Source: Faecalibacter bovis
GTDB taxonomy: Bacteria > Bacteroidota > Bacteroidia > Flavobacteriales > Weeksellaceae
Direction of reading: 5' to 3'
NCBI RefSeq assembly: GCF_017948305.1
Contig: NZ_CP072842.1
Location: forward strand, 164,001-228,000
Length of the DNA: 64,000 nucleotides
Shown here one piece after another: positions 44,557 to 53,747 of the stretch. A program made the position numbers and the translations under genes. Every line of letters begins with the position of its first letter. The first letter of the stretch is position 1. Under the pieces are notes generated by a model that was given only the letters and a program-made list of their open reading frames with translations, made no database searches and was not told where the DNA came from.

Positions 44557-44622
44557 ATAGAATTTAATTTTCAAAATTTCATTCATCATTTCGCTTTTAA
44601 AGATTATTTGTAATTTTGAATT

Positions 44623-45177
44623 ATGAATACAATTGCAGTTATCGTAGCTATAATAGTAATCCTAATTTTAGGAATCGTATATTTAAATCATCTCGCAAAA
44701 AAGAAAATAAAAGTAACAATTCAAGAAAACGAGATTAAAGAACCAAAGGTATCTTACATAGCAATCAAAAAATCTGAAGTAGATAATAGAAACGATCAGC
44801 AGGATTTTATTTTCGACATTTCTACTATTACCAAAAGAGGAAATGAATTAGATATTTTAGTCACTTTCCAAAATAACAGTACAAAACATATTAGAATAGA
44901 TATACAAAAAGCAACCTTAGTTTTAAAAGATCAAGAAATCATTGGTGACCATCAGCTAAAAGAAATGACAATGGGCACAAATGATATTATTCTAAAAAAC
45001 ACAATTCTATCAACAGGAAATCTGATTCGAAATATATATTTTACAACGACCGAAAATTTAGAATTTCAATCTAATGACTTATTAAAAATTGAATTATTAA
45101 TTAACAATGATTTTTTTGTTCTAGAAAGTACAATAGGAAATTCTACCGTTGATAAAGTAAAAGTAATTGAAGATTAG
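44623..45177 (+). CDS. Membrane-anchored hypothetical protein
   Basis: 184 residues with a single N-terminal membrane helix (IAVIVAIIVILILGIVYLNH), then a charged linker and a beta-rich domain (NELDILVTFQNNSTKHIRI). The domain resembles an immunoglobulin-like fold of the kind with conserved 'N-x-S/T-x-K/R-x-I' after a V-x-F strand. No family is named with confidence. It is a monocistronic unit with its own terminator at 45196-45222. Confidence 0.65.
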   Translation: MNTIAVIVAIIVILILGIVYLNHLAKKKIKVTIQENEIKEPKVSYIAIKKSEVDNRNDQQDFIFDISTITKRGNELDILVTFQNNSTKHIRIDIQKATLVLKDQEIIGDHQLKEMTMGTNDIILKNTILSTGNLIRNIYFTTTENLEFQSNDLLKIELLINNDFFVLESTIGNSTVDKVKVIED

Positions 45178-45195
45178 ATTACAATTTAATAAAAC

Positions 45196-45222
45196 AATCC
45201 TACAACAACAGATGTAGGATTT
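45196..45222 (+). terminator. Terminator after the membrane protein gene
   Basis: AATCCTACA and TGTAGGATT form a 9-bp stem with an 8-nt loop, then T. Confidence 0.8.
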
Positions 45223-45296
45223 TTTATTACAACTACTTTTGATTCGTATGGACTAAATTAATTACCTTTGGATATAATTTGAATTAAAATTTAGTT

Positions 45297-45935
45297 TTGA
45301 ATTTAGAAGAACTTAAATATATATTATCTGAATCTGTAGAAGAATTACCAGGTTGGAATTCTCATGAAAAACTTTCACCTCCTTACAGAGAAAGGTACGA
45401 CATTGAAATGATCAAACGTACAAATCCTCGTGCAGCCGCAGTGATGATTTTATTATACGAAAATGAATTAGGTGATATTGAATTCCCTGTAACAATGCGT
45501 GTTTCTTATGACGGAACACATTCTAATCAATTTTCATTACCAGGAGGACAATTTGAGGAAAGTGATATTTCTTTTGATTTAACAGCTGTAAGAGAAACGG
45601 TTGAAGAATTAGGTGTTTTTGATGAAGATATTGAAGTTGTAAAACAATTATCTGAAATCTTTATTCCACCAAGTAATTTTTTAGTTTATCCTTTCATTGG
45701 TGTTCACCACGGACAACCAAATTTTATCCCTGAAGAAGCGGAAGTTGAATATGTAATTCCATTAGATTTGGAAGCATTTCTTGATGCAGAACCTGAAACT
45801 TTCGTTAAAGAATTTTCTGGTCAAAAAGTAGATATTCCAGGGTATAATATTGGAGACGAAGAATACATCTGGGGCGCTACTGCAATGATTCTTGAAGAGT
45901 TTAAGGATGTTTTAAAAAATCATCTTAATTATTAA
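45297..45935 (+). CDS. Nudix hydrolase, CoA pyrophosphatase-like (NudL type)
   Basis: 212 residues from a TTG start; no in-frame ATG fits. The Nudix box is GGQFEESDISFDLTAVRETV then EELG, with one extra residue relative to the short consensus, as in CoA diphosphatases. The upstream FPVTMRVSYDGTHSNQFSLP also matches that subfamily. These enzymes hydrolyse CoA or related nucleoside diphosphates. It is followed by an acyltransferase gene 15 bp later, also with a TTG start. Confidence 0.82.
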   Translation: MNLEELKYILSESVEELPGWNSHEKLSPPYRERYDIEMIKRTNPRAAAVMILLYENELGDIEFPVTMRVSYDGTHSNQFSLPGGQFEESDISFDLTAVRETVEELGVFDEDIEVVKQLSEIFIPPSNFLVYPFIGVHHGQPNFIPEEAEVEYVIPLDLEAFLDAEPETFVKEFSGQKVDIPGYNIGDEEYIWGATAMILEEFKDVLKNHLNY

Positions 45936-45950
45936 TAAAAAGCTTAAAAA

Positions 45951-46844
45951 TTGGCACAAAAATCAAATAAAAAATCCTTTTATAGAGATGCTTTCGGACA
46001 TTTATATTTCCTAAAACGTTCGTTAATTTTCTTATTAGGATCTTTCACATATAATCGATACAACGGTTTCAATAAACTTAAGGTTTCTGGAACTGAAAAA
46101 TTAGTTAATTTACCTACTCAAAACGTATTATTTGTATCTAATCACCAAACTTATTTTGCTGATGTTTTTGCAATGTACCATGTTTTTTGTAGCGTAAAAA
46201 ATGGATTTATTGATACCATTAAAAATCCTGTTTATTTATTAAATCCAAAGATTGACTTTTATTACGTTGCTGCCGAAGAAACGATGAAAGACAATGTACT
46301 TACAAAGTTATTTGCTTACACTGGTGCAGTTACTGTAAAAAGAACTTGGCGTGCAAAAGGTCAAGACGTGAACAGAAAGGTAGATTTAACTGAGGTTAAT
46401 AATATTGATAAAGCATTACAAAACGGTTGGGTAGTTACTTTTCCACAAGGTACAACAAAAGCATTTGCGCCAGGTCGTCGCGGAACTGCTCACTTAATTC
46501 GTAAAAATAACCCGATTGTTATTCCTGTTGTTATCGATGGTTTCCGACGTGCATTTGATAAAAAAGGTTTAAAAATCAAAAAAAGAGGAATTAATGCTAC
46601 AATGACATTTAAAGATCCTTTGATTTTCGATTTTGAAAAAGAAACTTCAGATGAAATTATGAAAAGGATTATGGATGCCATAGAGCAATCTCCTGAATTT
46701 AATAAGGTACGTCCGATTGAAGATATTTTAGAAGAAATAAAAAATAAATCTCTTGATGATTATTTAAATGAAGATGAAGACTTCGAAGAGGAAGAAGAAA
46801 TCTCAACATTAAATGAATCTGAAAAAGATAAATCACACGATTAA
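45951..46844 (+). CDS. 1-acyl-sn-glycerol-3-phosphate acyltransferase family protein
   Basis: 297 residues (TTG start). PlsC-type motifs: SNHQTYFADVF (H-x4-D), a KRTW segment, FPQGTTKAF (motif III, EGTR-like with Q) and PVVIDGF (motif IV). The enzyme acylates lysophosphatidic acid at the membrane. A hydrophobic stretch (SLIFLLGSFTY) lies near the start. The C-terminal 50 residues are unusually acidic (NEDEDFEEEEE). It is part of an apparent Nudix-acyltransferase-Mpl unit. Confidence 0.85.
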   Translation: MAQKSNKKSFYRDAFGHLYFLKRSLIFLLGSFTYNRYNGFNKLKVSGTEKLVNLPTQNVLFVSNHQTYFADVFAMYHVFCSVKNGFIDTIKNPVYLLNPKIDFYYVAAEETMKDNVLTKLFAYTGAVTVKRTWRAKGQDVNRKVDLTEVNNIDKALQNGWVVTFPQGTTKAFAPGRRGTAHLIRKNNPIVIPVVIDGFRRAFDKKGLKIKKRGINATMTFKDPLIFDFEKETSDEIMKRIMDAIEQSPEFNKVRPIEDILEEIKNKSLDDYLNEDEDFEEEEEISTLNESEKDKSHD

Positions 46845-46864
46845 TTCCCACCGCTTTTATACGA

Positions 46865-48217
46865 ATGAAAAAAGTACATTTTATTGCAATTGGTGGTAGC
46901 GCAATGCACAATTTAGCTATTGCATTACACGAGAAAGGATACCAAGTTACAGGTTCTGATGATGCTATTTTCGAACCATCTAAAACTCGTTTACAACAAC
47001 GTGGTATTTTACCAGAAGAATTAGGTTGGTTTCCTGAAAAAATAACAGAAGATTTAGATGCTGTAATTTTAGGAATGCATGCACATGCTGATAATCCTGA
47101 AATGTTACGTGCACAAGAATTAGGAATCAAAATCTATTCATATCCTGAATATTTATACGAACAATCAAAAGATAAAACGCGTGTTGTGATTGGTGGTTCT
47201 CATGGTAAAACTACAATTACATCTATGGTTTTACACTGTTTACATTATCATGGTATCGATGTAGATTATATGGTTGGTGCACAATTGGAAGGTTTTGATG
47301 TAATGGTTAAATTAACCGAGGATAACGAATTTATGATTATGGAAGGTGATGAATATTTATCATCTACATTAGATCGTCGTTCAAAATTCTTATTATATCA
47401 ACCAAATATTGCATTAATTTCTGGTATAGCTTGGGATCATATCAATGTGTTTCCAACTTTCGAATCTTACAAAGAACAATTCTCTAAATTCATTGATAGC
47501 ATTGTAAATGGTGGTGCTTTAATCTACAATTCTACTGACAAAGAAGTTGTAGAAGTTGTAGAAAATGCCGAACGTGCGTTGAAGAAATTTCCTTACGAAA
47601 TTCCTGCTTCTACAATCGATAATGGAATAACATACTTAGAAACTGAAGATGGACCTATTCCTTTAGAAGTTTTTGGTGATCATAATTTAATGAATTTGGA
47701 TGGAGCTCGAGCGATTTGTAAACAACTAGGAATGATGGATGATGACTTTAACGAGGCAATACAATCATTTAAAGGAGCTTCTAAAAGATTAGAGTTAATT
47801 AATCGTACAAAAGACTTCGTTGCATACAAAGACTTCGCACACGCACCAAGTAAGGTGACTTCGGTTACAAATGCAGTAAAAGCGCAGTATAAAGAGAAAG
47901 ATGTTGTGGGATGTTTAGAGATTCACACCTACTCTTCTTTAAATCCTGAATTTTTAGTTCAATACAAAGGAGCTTTAGATAAAGCTGATATCAAGATTGT
48001 AAATTATGATCCTGAAGCTTTGAAAATTAAACGAATGGAAATGATTTCGCCTGACGATATTAAAAAAGCATTTGGAGACGATTCTATCTTAGTTTTCACT
48101 TCTTCAGATGAATTAAAAAATTATATCGAAACGTTAGATAAAACAAATAAAGTATTTCTGATGATGAGTTCCGGAAATTTTGGCGGAACTGATTTGAATG
48201 AATTATTTAAAGGATAA
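46865..48217 (+). CDS. mpl: Mpl-like UDP-MurNAc tripeptide ligase (peptidoglycan recycling)
   Basis: 450 residues of the Mur ligase family. Rossmann-like start MKKVHFIAIGGSAMHNLAIA; ATP-binding loop GGSHGKTT near 109-116; EGDEYLSS and a central-domain HINVFPTFESY; C-terminal domain with GASKRLEL. 'GGSAMHNLA' (in place of MurC's GGIGMSG) marks the Mpl branch, which rejoins recovered murein tripeptide with UDP-MurNAc. It ends at a terminator. The nearest alternative is MurC, less likely from the N-terminal motif. Confidence 0.87.
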   Translation: MKKVHFIAIGGSAMHNLAIALHEKGYQVTGSDDAIFEPSKTRLQQRGILPEELGWFPEKITEDLDAVILGMHAHADNPEMLRAQELGIKIYSYPEYLYEQSKDKTRVVIGGSHGKTTITSMVLHCLHYHGIDVDYMVGAQLEGFDVMVKLTEDNEFMIMEGDEYLSSTLDRRSKFLLYQPNIALISGIAWDHINVFPTFESYKEQFSKFIDSIVNGGALIYNSTDKEVVEVVENAERALKKFPYEIPASTIDNGITYLETEDGPIPLEVFGDHNLMNLDGARAICKQLGMMDDDFNEAIQSFKGASKRLELINRTKDFVAYKDFAHAPSKVTSVTNAVKAQYKEKDVVGCLEIHTYSSLNPEFLVQYKGALDKADIKIVNYDPEALKIKRMEMISPDDIKKAFGDDSILVFTSSDELKNYIETLDKTNKVFLMMSSGNFGGTDLNELFKG

Positions 48218-48223
48218 AAATTA

Positions 48224-48258
48224 AAAGCATAATCATACATCTGATTATGCTTTTTTTT
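48224..48258 (+). terminator. Terminator after mpl
   Basis: AAAGCATAATCA pairs with TGATTATGCTTT around a 6-nt loop, followed by a long T-run. Confidence 0.88.
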
Positions 48259-48470
48259 TTATATGATAATAAACATAAAAAGTATTGAAAATCAAAGTGT
48301 AATATTTCCATTTTCATAAAATTTTTTAGATTATCTAATGTTTCCTCAAAAAAAGATTCAATTTATTGTTGTTAACTAAATTTTTTGATTATTTTAGATA
48401 ATATTAAGAAATCGAACAGAAAATTAGTTAACTGGTTTTGTTTCACCTCTTAATCTAAATTGAAAGCGCA

Positions 48471-48506
48471 AAAAAAGCTGTAGGAAAATCCTGCAGCTTT
48501 TTTATT
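48471..48506 (-). terminator. Terminator of the YceI-like lipoprotein gene
   Basis: AAAAAGCTGTAGGA and TCCTGCAGCTTTTT pair with one G-U. It lies 20 bp past the stop on the minus strand. The 200 bp between this and the mpl terminator show nothing further. Confidence 0.85.
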
Positions 48507-48525
48507 TTATTATATATTGTTAATA

Positions 48526-49176
48526 CTATTTACCAAAATCTTCAGCAAATTCGATAGAACCTTCAATTTCAACTTCAGACCAAGTTTTTGTAATTCCATC
48601 AGCACCTTTGTGTAAATCTGCACAAGCTGTATTTAAAGCCTCTACAGCACTATTAGCGTTAAAGTTTGCTAAATCTAAAGTTGTATTAATCGTAAACACA
48701 TTATTTTCAAATTTAGACGCAACTTCGTATTCTTTTGACACATTATTTAAAGTGAAAGTGATGAACGTTTTTCCTCCTTTAAAATTAATTACTCCATTGA
48801 TATAAGAAGTATTTGCCATTGTACCGAATAAGATCATCTTCAATTTACCGTCACGATCTTCAGCACCAGAATTAATTGACGATACAGCTACACGTACCTT
48901 CGCTCCTTGTAATACTTGCTCAGGTGTCGTACCTTCTTTTGTATCTGTAACTTGTACAGCTTCAAAAGTTCCAGATACAGCTAACTTTTCAGTCGTTTTA
49001 AAACCAGTCCACTTTACAACTGAATTTCTAACTACTCCATCTACGATATCTGAAGGTTCTTCTTGTGTAACAACAACTTCTTCTATTGGTGTATTTACAT
49101 TTTCTTCTACTTTACTTTCTGTACAACTAAAAATTGTTAAACCAACAACTCCTAAAACTATCGCTATTTTTTTCAT
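48526..49176 (-). CDS. YceI-family lipoprotein
   Basis: 216 residues. Lipoprotein signal MKKIAIVLGVVGLTIFSC (lipidated Cys 18), an acidic linker, then a YceI-like lipocalin fold: SVVKWTGFKT, INSGAEDRDGKLKMILFG, INFKGGK and a final VEIEGSIEFAEDFG. YceI proteins bind isoprenoid-like lipids in the periplasm. It is a monocistronic unit with its own terminator. Confidence 0.85.
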   Translation of the reverse strand: MKKIAIVLGVVGLTIFSCTESKVEENVNTPIEEVVVTQEEPSDIVDGVVRNSVVKWTGFKTTEKLAVSGTFEAVQVTDTKEGTTPEQVLQGAKVRVAVSSINSGAEDRDGKLKMILFGTMANTSYINGVINFKGGKTFITFTLNNVSKEYEVASKFENNVFTINTTLDLANFNANSAVEALNTACADLHKGADGITKTWSEVEIEGSIEFAEDFGK

Positions 49177-49273
49177 ATCAAATTATAAGATGCACGAAGT
49201 TACAACATGGATCAATAATCTATGTATTGATTTTTATCAACTTATTTTTATAATAATCATTTAACTTTGCAGT

Positions 49274-49372
49274 ATGATAAAACATATTTTAAACACTTTA
49301 CTAATTATCGTTTGCCTTCCTTTTATATTGATATACGAAGTGTATTGTTCTATCTATAAATACAGAAAATAA
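49274..49372 (+). CDS. 32-aa single-helix membrane microprotein
   Basis: An ORF (MIKHILNTLLIIVCLPFILI...YKYRK) encodes one hydrophobic helix and a basic end. It sits right after a TAACTTTG box (-7 consensus, 49262-49269) and 15 bp before the MTA/SAH nucleosidase ATG. Because the box is only a few bases from the ATG, the transcript may be almost leaderless, or the ORF may be just the leader of the next gene. Confidence 0.35.
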   Translation: MIKHILNTLLIIVCLPFILIYEVYCSIYKYRK

Positions 49373-49387
49373 TTTTCATACCACTTT

Positions 49388-50146
49388 ATGAAACAGCGTA
49401 TAATTGGAATAATGGGTGCTCTTCCAGAAGAAATTAATGGAGTAGTTAATCTATTACAAAACAAAGAAGAACATCGTATTGGTAAACGCATTTACTACAC
49501 TGGTACTATAAACAACCAATCGGTAATAGTCGTTTATTCTCGTATTGGTAAAGTTGCAGCAGCAGCTACAGTTTCTACATTAATTTTAAAATTTAATATT
49601 ACAGAATTAATTTTTACTGGTGTTGCAGGAGGTATAGCATCTGATCTTAAAATTGGAGATATTGTTTTAGGAACCGAATTAGTACAGCACGATATGGATG
49701 CTTCTCCTTTATTTCCTGAATTTGAAATACCTTTGATCGGAAAATCACATTTTAAGTCGGATAAAGATTTATTACAATTAGGTGAAAATTCTATTCAACA
49801 AATTTTAGAAAACTCATATTTACATCAAGTAATTGAAGAGAAATATTTAGATCAATTTAATATCCATCATCCAAAATTACACTTAGGTTTAATAGCTTCA
49901 GGAGATCAGTTTTTTAAGAATTCTACACAAAAAAATAAGCTATTAACTGTTTTACCAGCTACTAAATGTGTTGAAATGGAAGGTGCGGCAGTTGCACAAA
50001 TTTGTTATGAGTTTGATATTCCTTTTATAATTATTAGGACAATATCTGACGAAGCGGATCAACATTCGACCATAGATTTTATGAAATTCACAGAAAAAAT
50101 TTCAAACATCTATTCGATTGAAATAATCAAAAACATCATCAAATAA
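49388..50146 (+). CDS. mtnN: 5'-methylthioadenosine/S-adenosylhomocysteine nucleosidase
   Basis: 252 residues. It cleaves the adenine of MTA and SAH in methyl-group recycling. Visible: MGALPEEI at the start, SRIGKVAAA, FTGVAGGIASDLKIGDIVLG, the substrate-site MEGAAVAQICY and TISDEAD (the catalytic Asp region). Length is slightly above the roughly 232 of E. coli, owing to an insertion before residue 155. A terminator follows. Confidence 0.93.
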   Translation: MKQRIIGIMGALPEEINGVVNLLQNKEEHRIGKRIYYTGTINNQSVIVVYSRIGKVAAAATVSTLILKFNITELIFTGVAGGIASDLKIGDIVLGTELVQHDMDASPLFPEFEIPLIGKSHFKSDKDLLQLGENSIQQILENSYLHQVIEEKYLDQFNIHHPKLHLGLIASGDQFFKNSTQKNKLLTVLPATKCVEMEGAAVAQICYEFDIPFIIIRTISDEADQHSTIDFMKFTEKISNIYSIEIIKNIIK

Positions 50147-50149
50147 AAA

Positions 50150-50176
50150 GTCCTTAAAAAAAGGGCTTTTTTTTCT
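50150..50176 (+). terminator. Terminator after the nucleosidase gene
   Basis: AAAGTCCTT and AAGGGCTTT (one G-U) with an A-rich loop and T-run. Confidence 0.7.
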
Positions 50177-50303
50177 TGATGCACACATTAATAATTCTGG
50201 TTAATTTTTCTTACAAGAACTGTAAAAAATTTAAAACAGAGAGTTTTAGTAAAATAAAGATATAAAAAAAAGAAGCATATATTATATACTTCTTTGTTCT
50301 ATG

Positions 50304-50377
50304 AGCCGATGGAGGGATTCGAACCCACGACCTGCTGATTACAAATCAGCTGCTCTGGCCAACTGAGCTACATCGGC
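50304..50377 (-). tRNA. tRNA-Thr (TGT), copy 1
   Basis: On the minus strand: acceptor GCCGATG/CATCGGC, D-arm AGCTCAGTTGGCCAGAGC, anticodon stem-loop GCTGATTTGTAATCAGC (anticodon TGT), T-arm GTGGGTTCGAATCCC. No CCA is encoded. It is last in a five-gene array. Confidence 0.97.
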
Positions 50378-50384
50378 AATTTAG

Positions 50385-50465
50385 TGGGGAGAGCAGGATT
50401 CGAACCTGCGAAGGTTACCCAACGGATTTACAGTCCGTCCTCGTTGGCCGCTTGAGTATCTCCCC
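50385..50465 (-). tRNA. tRNA-Tyr (GTA), copy 1
   Basis: Acceptor GGGGAGA/TCTCCCC, anticodon stem ACGGACTGTAAATCCGT (anticodon GTA), a class II long variable arm and T-arm CAGGTTCGAATCCTG. 81 nt. Confidence 0.97.
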
Positions 50466-50496
50466 AATAAAATAATATTTTTTTTCAAAGAATTTG

Positions 50497-50570
50497 AGCC
50501 GATGGAGGGATTCGAACCCACGACCTGCTGATTACAAATCAGCTGCTCTGGCCAACTGAGCTACATCGGC
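50497..50570 (-). tRNA. tRNA-Thr (TGT), copy 2
   Basis: Identical in the mature part to copy 1, in the same array. Confidence 0.97.
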
Positions 50571-50577
50571 ATTTTAG

Positions 50578-50658
50578 TGGGGAGAGCAGGATTCGAACCT
50601 GCGAAGGTTACCCAACGGATTTACAGTCCGTCCTCGTTGGCCGCTTGAGTATCTCCCC
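50578..50658 (-). tRNA. tRNA-Tyr (GTA), copy 2
   Basis: Identical in the mature part to tRNA-Tyr copy 1. Confidence 0.97.
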
Positions 50659-50680
50659 ATCTAGTATAATATTTTCTTTG

Positions 50681-50754
50681 AGCCGATAGAGGGATTCGAA
50701 CCCACGACCTGCTGATTACAAATCAGCTGCTCTGGCCAACTGAGCTATATCGGC
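50681..50754 (-). tRNA. tRNA-Thr (TGT), copy 3
   Basis: Same as copies 1 and 2 except that the seventh acceptor pair is A-T (GCCGATA/TATCGGC) instead of G-C, a compensated double change. It is the first gene of the array in the direction of transcription. Confidence 0.97.
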
Positions 50755-51042
50755 AAAAAATATTTGATTTTAATTTCAAACTTGAAAACCTCAACGATTG
50801 TGTTATTAATAACTGTCGTATCATTTTCGTGGTGCAATATTAGGGCGAGAATTTTAATCTCGCAAATGTTTTTGATAAAAAAATCAAAGTTTTTTTAAAG
50901 TTTTTTGCATTTATTTTGATTATCAATTTTTTACAAATCAAAAAAAAATGAAGTTTTATTTCAGATAAAATCCAAAAATTAGGGAAAACATAATATTTAA
51001 TTTACAATAGATGCCTTATTTTTGTGAACTATTAAAACTTTA

Positions 51043-52686
51043 ATGCACATCATTATCCAAATATTACAGATTTTAGGAGCAATTTCCTTGTTTATTTTCG
51101 CCATAAAATATCTGAGTGAAAATTTACAAGCATTGTCTGGATCTAATTTCAAGCGAACATTAAACAAAATTACCTACAATGATACTTCATCAATTGTTGC
51201 TGGTACAATTTTTACGACGACTATACAATCGTCATCAGCCGCTTCTGTATTCATCTTAGGATTTATTAATGCTGGATTAATTAATCTGAAAAAAGCGTTT
51301 GGATTAATTTTAGGTGCTAATATTGGAACAACACTAACGCTTTGGTTAGTTTATTTAGGATTAAAGTTTGATTTTTTGATGATCGCTTTGCCTATATTAT
51401 TTTTTTCAGTTCCATTTTATTTATCAAAATTTAAAACGAAAAGAAAATTAGGTGGAATTTTCTTTTCACTTGCGTTATTGTTTATATCTATCCATTTTTT
51501 AAAAATATACTTACCAAATTTTGATAATAACATCATCCAACAATACATTCAGGATTTACAAAACTTTGGAATCTTAACGAAATTGTTGTTTGTTGTTATC
51601 GGAATCGTATTAACCATATTCGTACACTTTTCGTCAGCTTCAATTACAATTTCTATATTATTAGCAGAAAAAGGCTTACCTATAGAATTGGCTGCTATGA
51701 TGGTTTTGGGAGCGAATATTGGTACAACATTAACTGCACATTTGGTGGCTGCAATAGGAAATTATCAAACAAAATTAGTTGCTGCTTTCCATACTTTCTT
51801 TAACACTTTATGTGCTATACTTTTCTTTTTCTTAGGTCATCTATTATTAGAACAAATAGAAAAATATTCAGATCAAATCAGTGCTACATTAATCACTTTT
51901 GATATTATAGTTAACATAATAGGAGTTATTTTAATTTATCCTTTTATCGGTAAAATAACTTCATATTGTTACAAATTAATCATGAAACAGAAAGGTCGTC
52001 CTACGAAAAGTATAGAATTTTTCTCTTTTCCATTTGGAACCAATTCTGATTTATATCGTTTTGAAACAAACAAAAAAATGACAAGATTGGCTGGAAATGC
52101 GAGTCAAATTGTTCACGTTTTAGGGCGAATGATTACTGAAAGTGATGAAGACAAAATGATTGTTTTTCGTGAACGAATTTATCAATTAGAAAAAGAAGGC
52201 GATGATTTGGAAGATGAGGTGAAAGTGTTTTTAAATGATATTTCTAATTTGGATATTCCAAACGAAAATAGATTTGAATTACATCAATTAATTACATTGT
52301 CACAGCATTTAGAAAGTGTTGGAGATATTGCTATTAAAATTGCGGCAATACATAGAAAACGCCGTTTAACTAATAGTTATTTTACTCCTAAAATGCGTGA
52401 ATTTTTGGTAACATTACAAACAAGTTTAGATCAGGCGACAACAATTTTACATCAAAATCTGAATGATAATGATTTTGAAATTTCCATTCGCGATGCAGAA
52501 ATAATTGAAAAAGCTATAAATTCTACCTACAAAGAAGCAGACAATTATTTACTTCGTACCATAGATAAGGAAAACCTTAATGCTTTAAGTTCTATTTACT
52601 ACAAAGAATTAATACAACATTACGAGCAGTTAGGCGATCATTTGTATCGTGCCAACAAAACGATTGTAAAACTAAATCAGCAATAG
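51043..52686 (+). CDS. Na+/phosphate cotransporter family protein with PhoU-like tail
   Basis: 547 residues. Two inverted transport repeats with QSSSAAS (near 65) and SSASITISILL (near 205), each followed by GANIGTT and a membrane helix, are the signature of Na/Pi cotransporters (NptA/YjbB type). Residues about 345-547 are helical and PhoU-like (AGNASQIVHVLGRMI, LSQHLESVGDIAIKI, HYEQLGDHLYRAN). It imports or exports phosphate across the inner membrane. It stands in a unit with the LuxE-like gene 34 bp downstream. Confidence 0.88.
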   Translation: MHIIIQILQILGAISLFIFAIKYLSENLQALSGSNFKRTLNKITYNDTSSIVAGTIFTTTIQSSSAASVFILGFINAGLINLKKAFGLILGANIGTTLTLWLVYLGLKFDFLMIALPILFFSVPFYLSKFKTKRKLGGIFFSLALLFISIHFLKIYLPNFDNNIIQQYIQDLQNFGILTKLLFVVIGIVLTIFVHFSSASITISILLAEKGLPIELAAMMVLGANIGTTLTAHLVAAIGNYQTKLVAAFHTFFNTLCAILFFFLGHLLLEQIEKYSDQISATLITFDIIVNIIGVILIYPFIGKITSYCYKLIMKQKGRPTKSIEFFSFPFGTNSDLYRFETNKKMTRLAGNASQIVHVLGRMITESDEDKMIVFRERIYQLEKEGDDLEDEVKVFLNDISNLDIPNENRFELHQLITLSQHLESVGDIAIKIAAIHRKRRLTNSYFTPKMREFLVTLQTSLDQATTILHQNLNDNDFEISIRDAEIIEKAINSTYKEADNYLLRTIDKENLNALSSIYYKELIQHYEQLGDHLYRANKTIVKLNQQ

Positions 52687-52720
52687 TTTTTAAATCCTGA
52701 AATGTTTGTAATTTTGCTTC

Positions 52721-53707
52721 ATGCAAGAAGCTAAAAGTATATTTTCAATACAATCCGAAGAAGATTTCAAGAACAAAACTTTAGAAGTTTTTAGATACCA
52801 AGCAACACATAATCCGATTTATAAATCATTTGTTGAAAATCTAAAAATTGACATTGATTCTGTTTTAGCAATTGAGAACATTCCGTTTTTACCCATCAAA
52901 TTTTTCAAACAATTTGAAATTATTACAGGAAATAAGCCTGTTGAAAAAACATTTACAAGTTCTGGAACTACTGGTATGGCGACAAGTAAACACTTGGTTA
53001 CTGATTTAGCTTTATACCATTATAGTTTAGAGAAATGCTTTGAGCAATTTTATGGTCCATTGTCAGATTATACCATTTTTGCGTTACTTCCATCCTATTT
53101 AGAAAGAAACGGATCATCTCTGATTGATATGGTTGAATATTGGATTGAAAAATCTGGTCGTCCTGAAAATGGATTCTATTTATACAATCATCAAGAGTTA
53201 TATGATAATTTAATCGCTCATGAAAAAACGGGTAAAAAAGCCATTTTAATCGGTGTTTCTTTTGCTTTATTGGATTTTGTTGAACATTATAAAATGGAAT
53301 TAAAAAATACCATTGTAATGGAAACTGGTGGCATGAAAGGTCGAAAAAAAGAAATTACTCGTGAAGAATTACATACAATTTTAAAAGCTGGTTTTGGAAC
53401 AAACGAAATTCATTCGGAATATGGAATGACAGAACTTTTAAGCCAAGGATATTCTCGTGGAGATTTAACGTTTAAAACACCTAATTGGATGCGAATTATG
53501 ATTCGTGAAACAGAAGATCCTTTCCAATATGTTGGGATCGGAAAAACTGGAGGAATAAATGTTATTGACCTTGCAAATGTAAACTCGTGTAGTTTTATTG
53601 CTACTGATGATTTAGGTAAAAAAGTAAGTGATAATAAATTTGAAATTTTAGGAAGATTTGACCATTCTGACGTGCGTGGTTGTAATCTTTTAGTGATAAA
53701 TGAATAA
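52721..53707 (+). CDS. LuxE-like acyl-protein synthetase family protein
   Basis: 328 residues resembling the adenylate-forming LuxE family: FTSSGTTGMATSKH (the P-loop-like ATP motif), MKGRKKEITREEL, SEYGMTELLSQGY (the A5-like motif) and a final FEILGRFDHSDVRGCNLL. Without lux partner genes it is not bioluminescence; flavobacterial homologues probably activate an acyl substrate for surface lipids or polyketides (inference). A terminator follows. Confidence 0.82.
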   Translation: MQEAKSIFSIQSEEDFKNKTLEVFRYQATHNPIYKSFVENLKIDIDSVLAIENIPFLPIKFFKQFEIITGNKPVEKTFTSSGTTGMATSKHLVTDLALYHYSLEKCFEQFYGPLSDYTIFALLPSYLERNGSSLIDMVEYWIEKSGRPENGFYLYNHQELYDNLIAHEKTGKKAILIGVSFALLDFVEHYKMELKNTIVMETGGMKGRKKEITREELHTILKAGFGTNEIHSEYGMTELLSQGYSRGDLTFKTPNWMRIMIRETEDPFQYVGIGKTGGINVIDLANVNSCSFIATDDLGKKVSDNKFEILGRFDHSDVRGCNLLVINE

Positions 53708-53708
53708 T

Positions 53709-53740
53709 AAAAAAATCCTCCAGTTCGGAGGATTTTTTTA
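53709..53740 (+). terminator. Bidirectional terminator, LuxE-like / DUF3857 genes
   Basis: AAAAATCCTCC and GGAGGATTTTT pair around AGTTC with T-runs on both strands, between convergent genes. Confidence 0.88.
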
Positions 53741-53747
53741 TTATAAT

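Noticed and set aside
52721-53707. Bioluminescence (lux) locus
   Set aside because: Only a LuxE-like gene is present; luxCDAB partners are absent.
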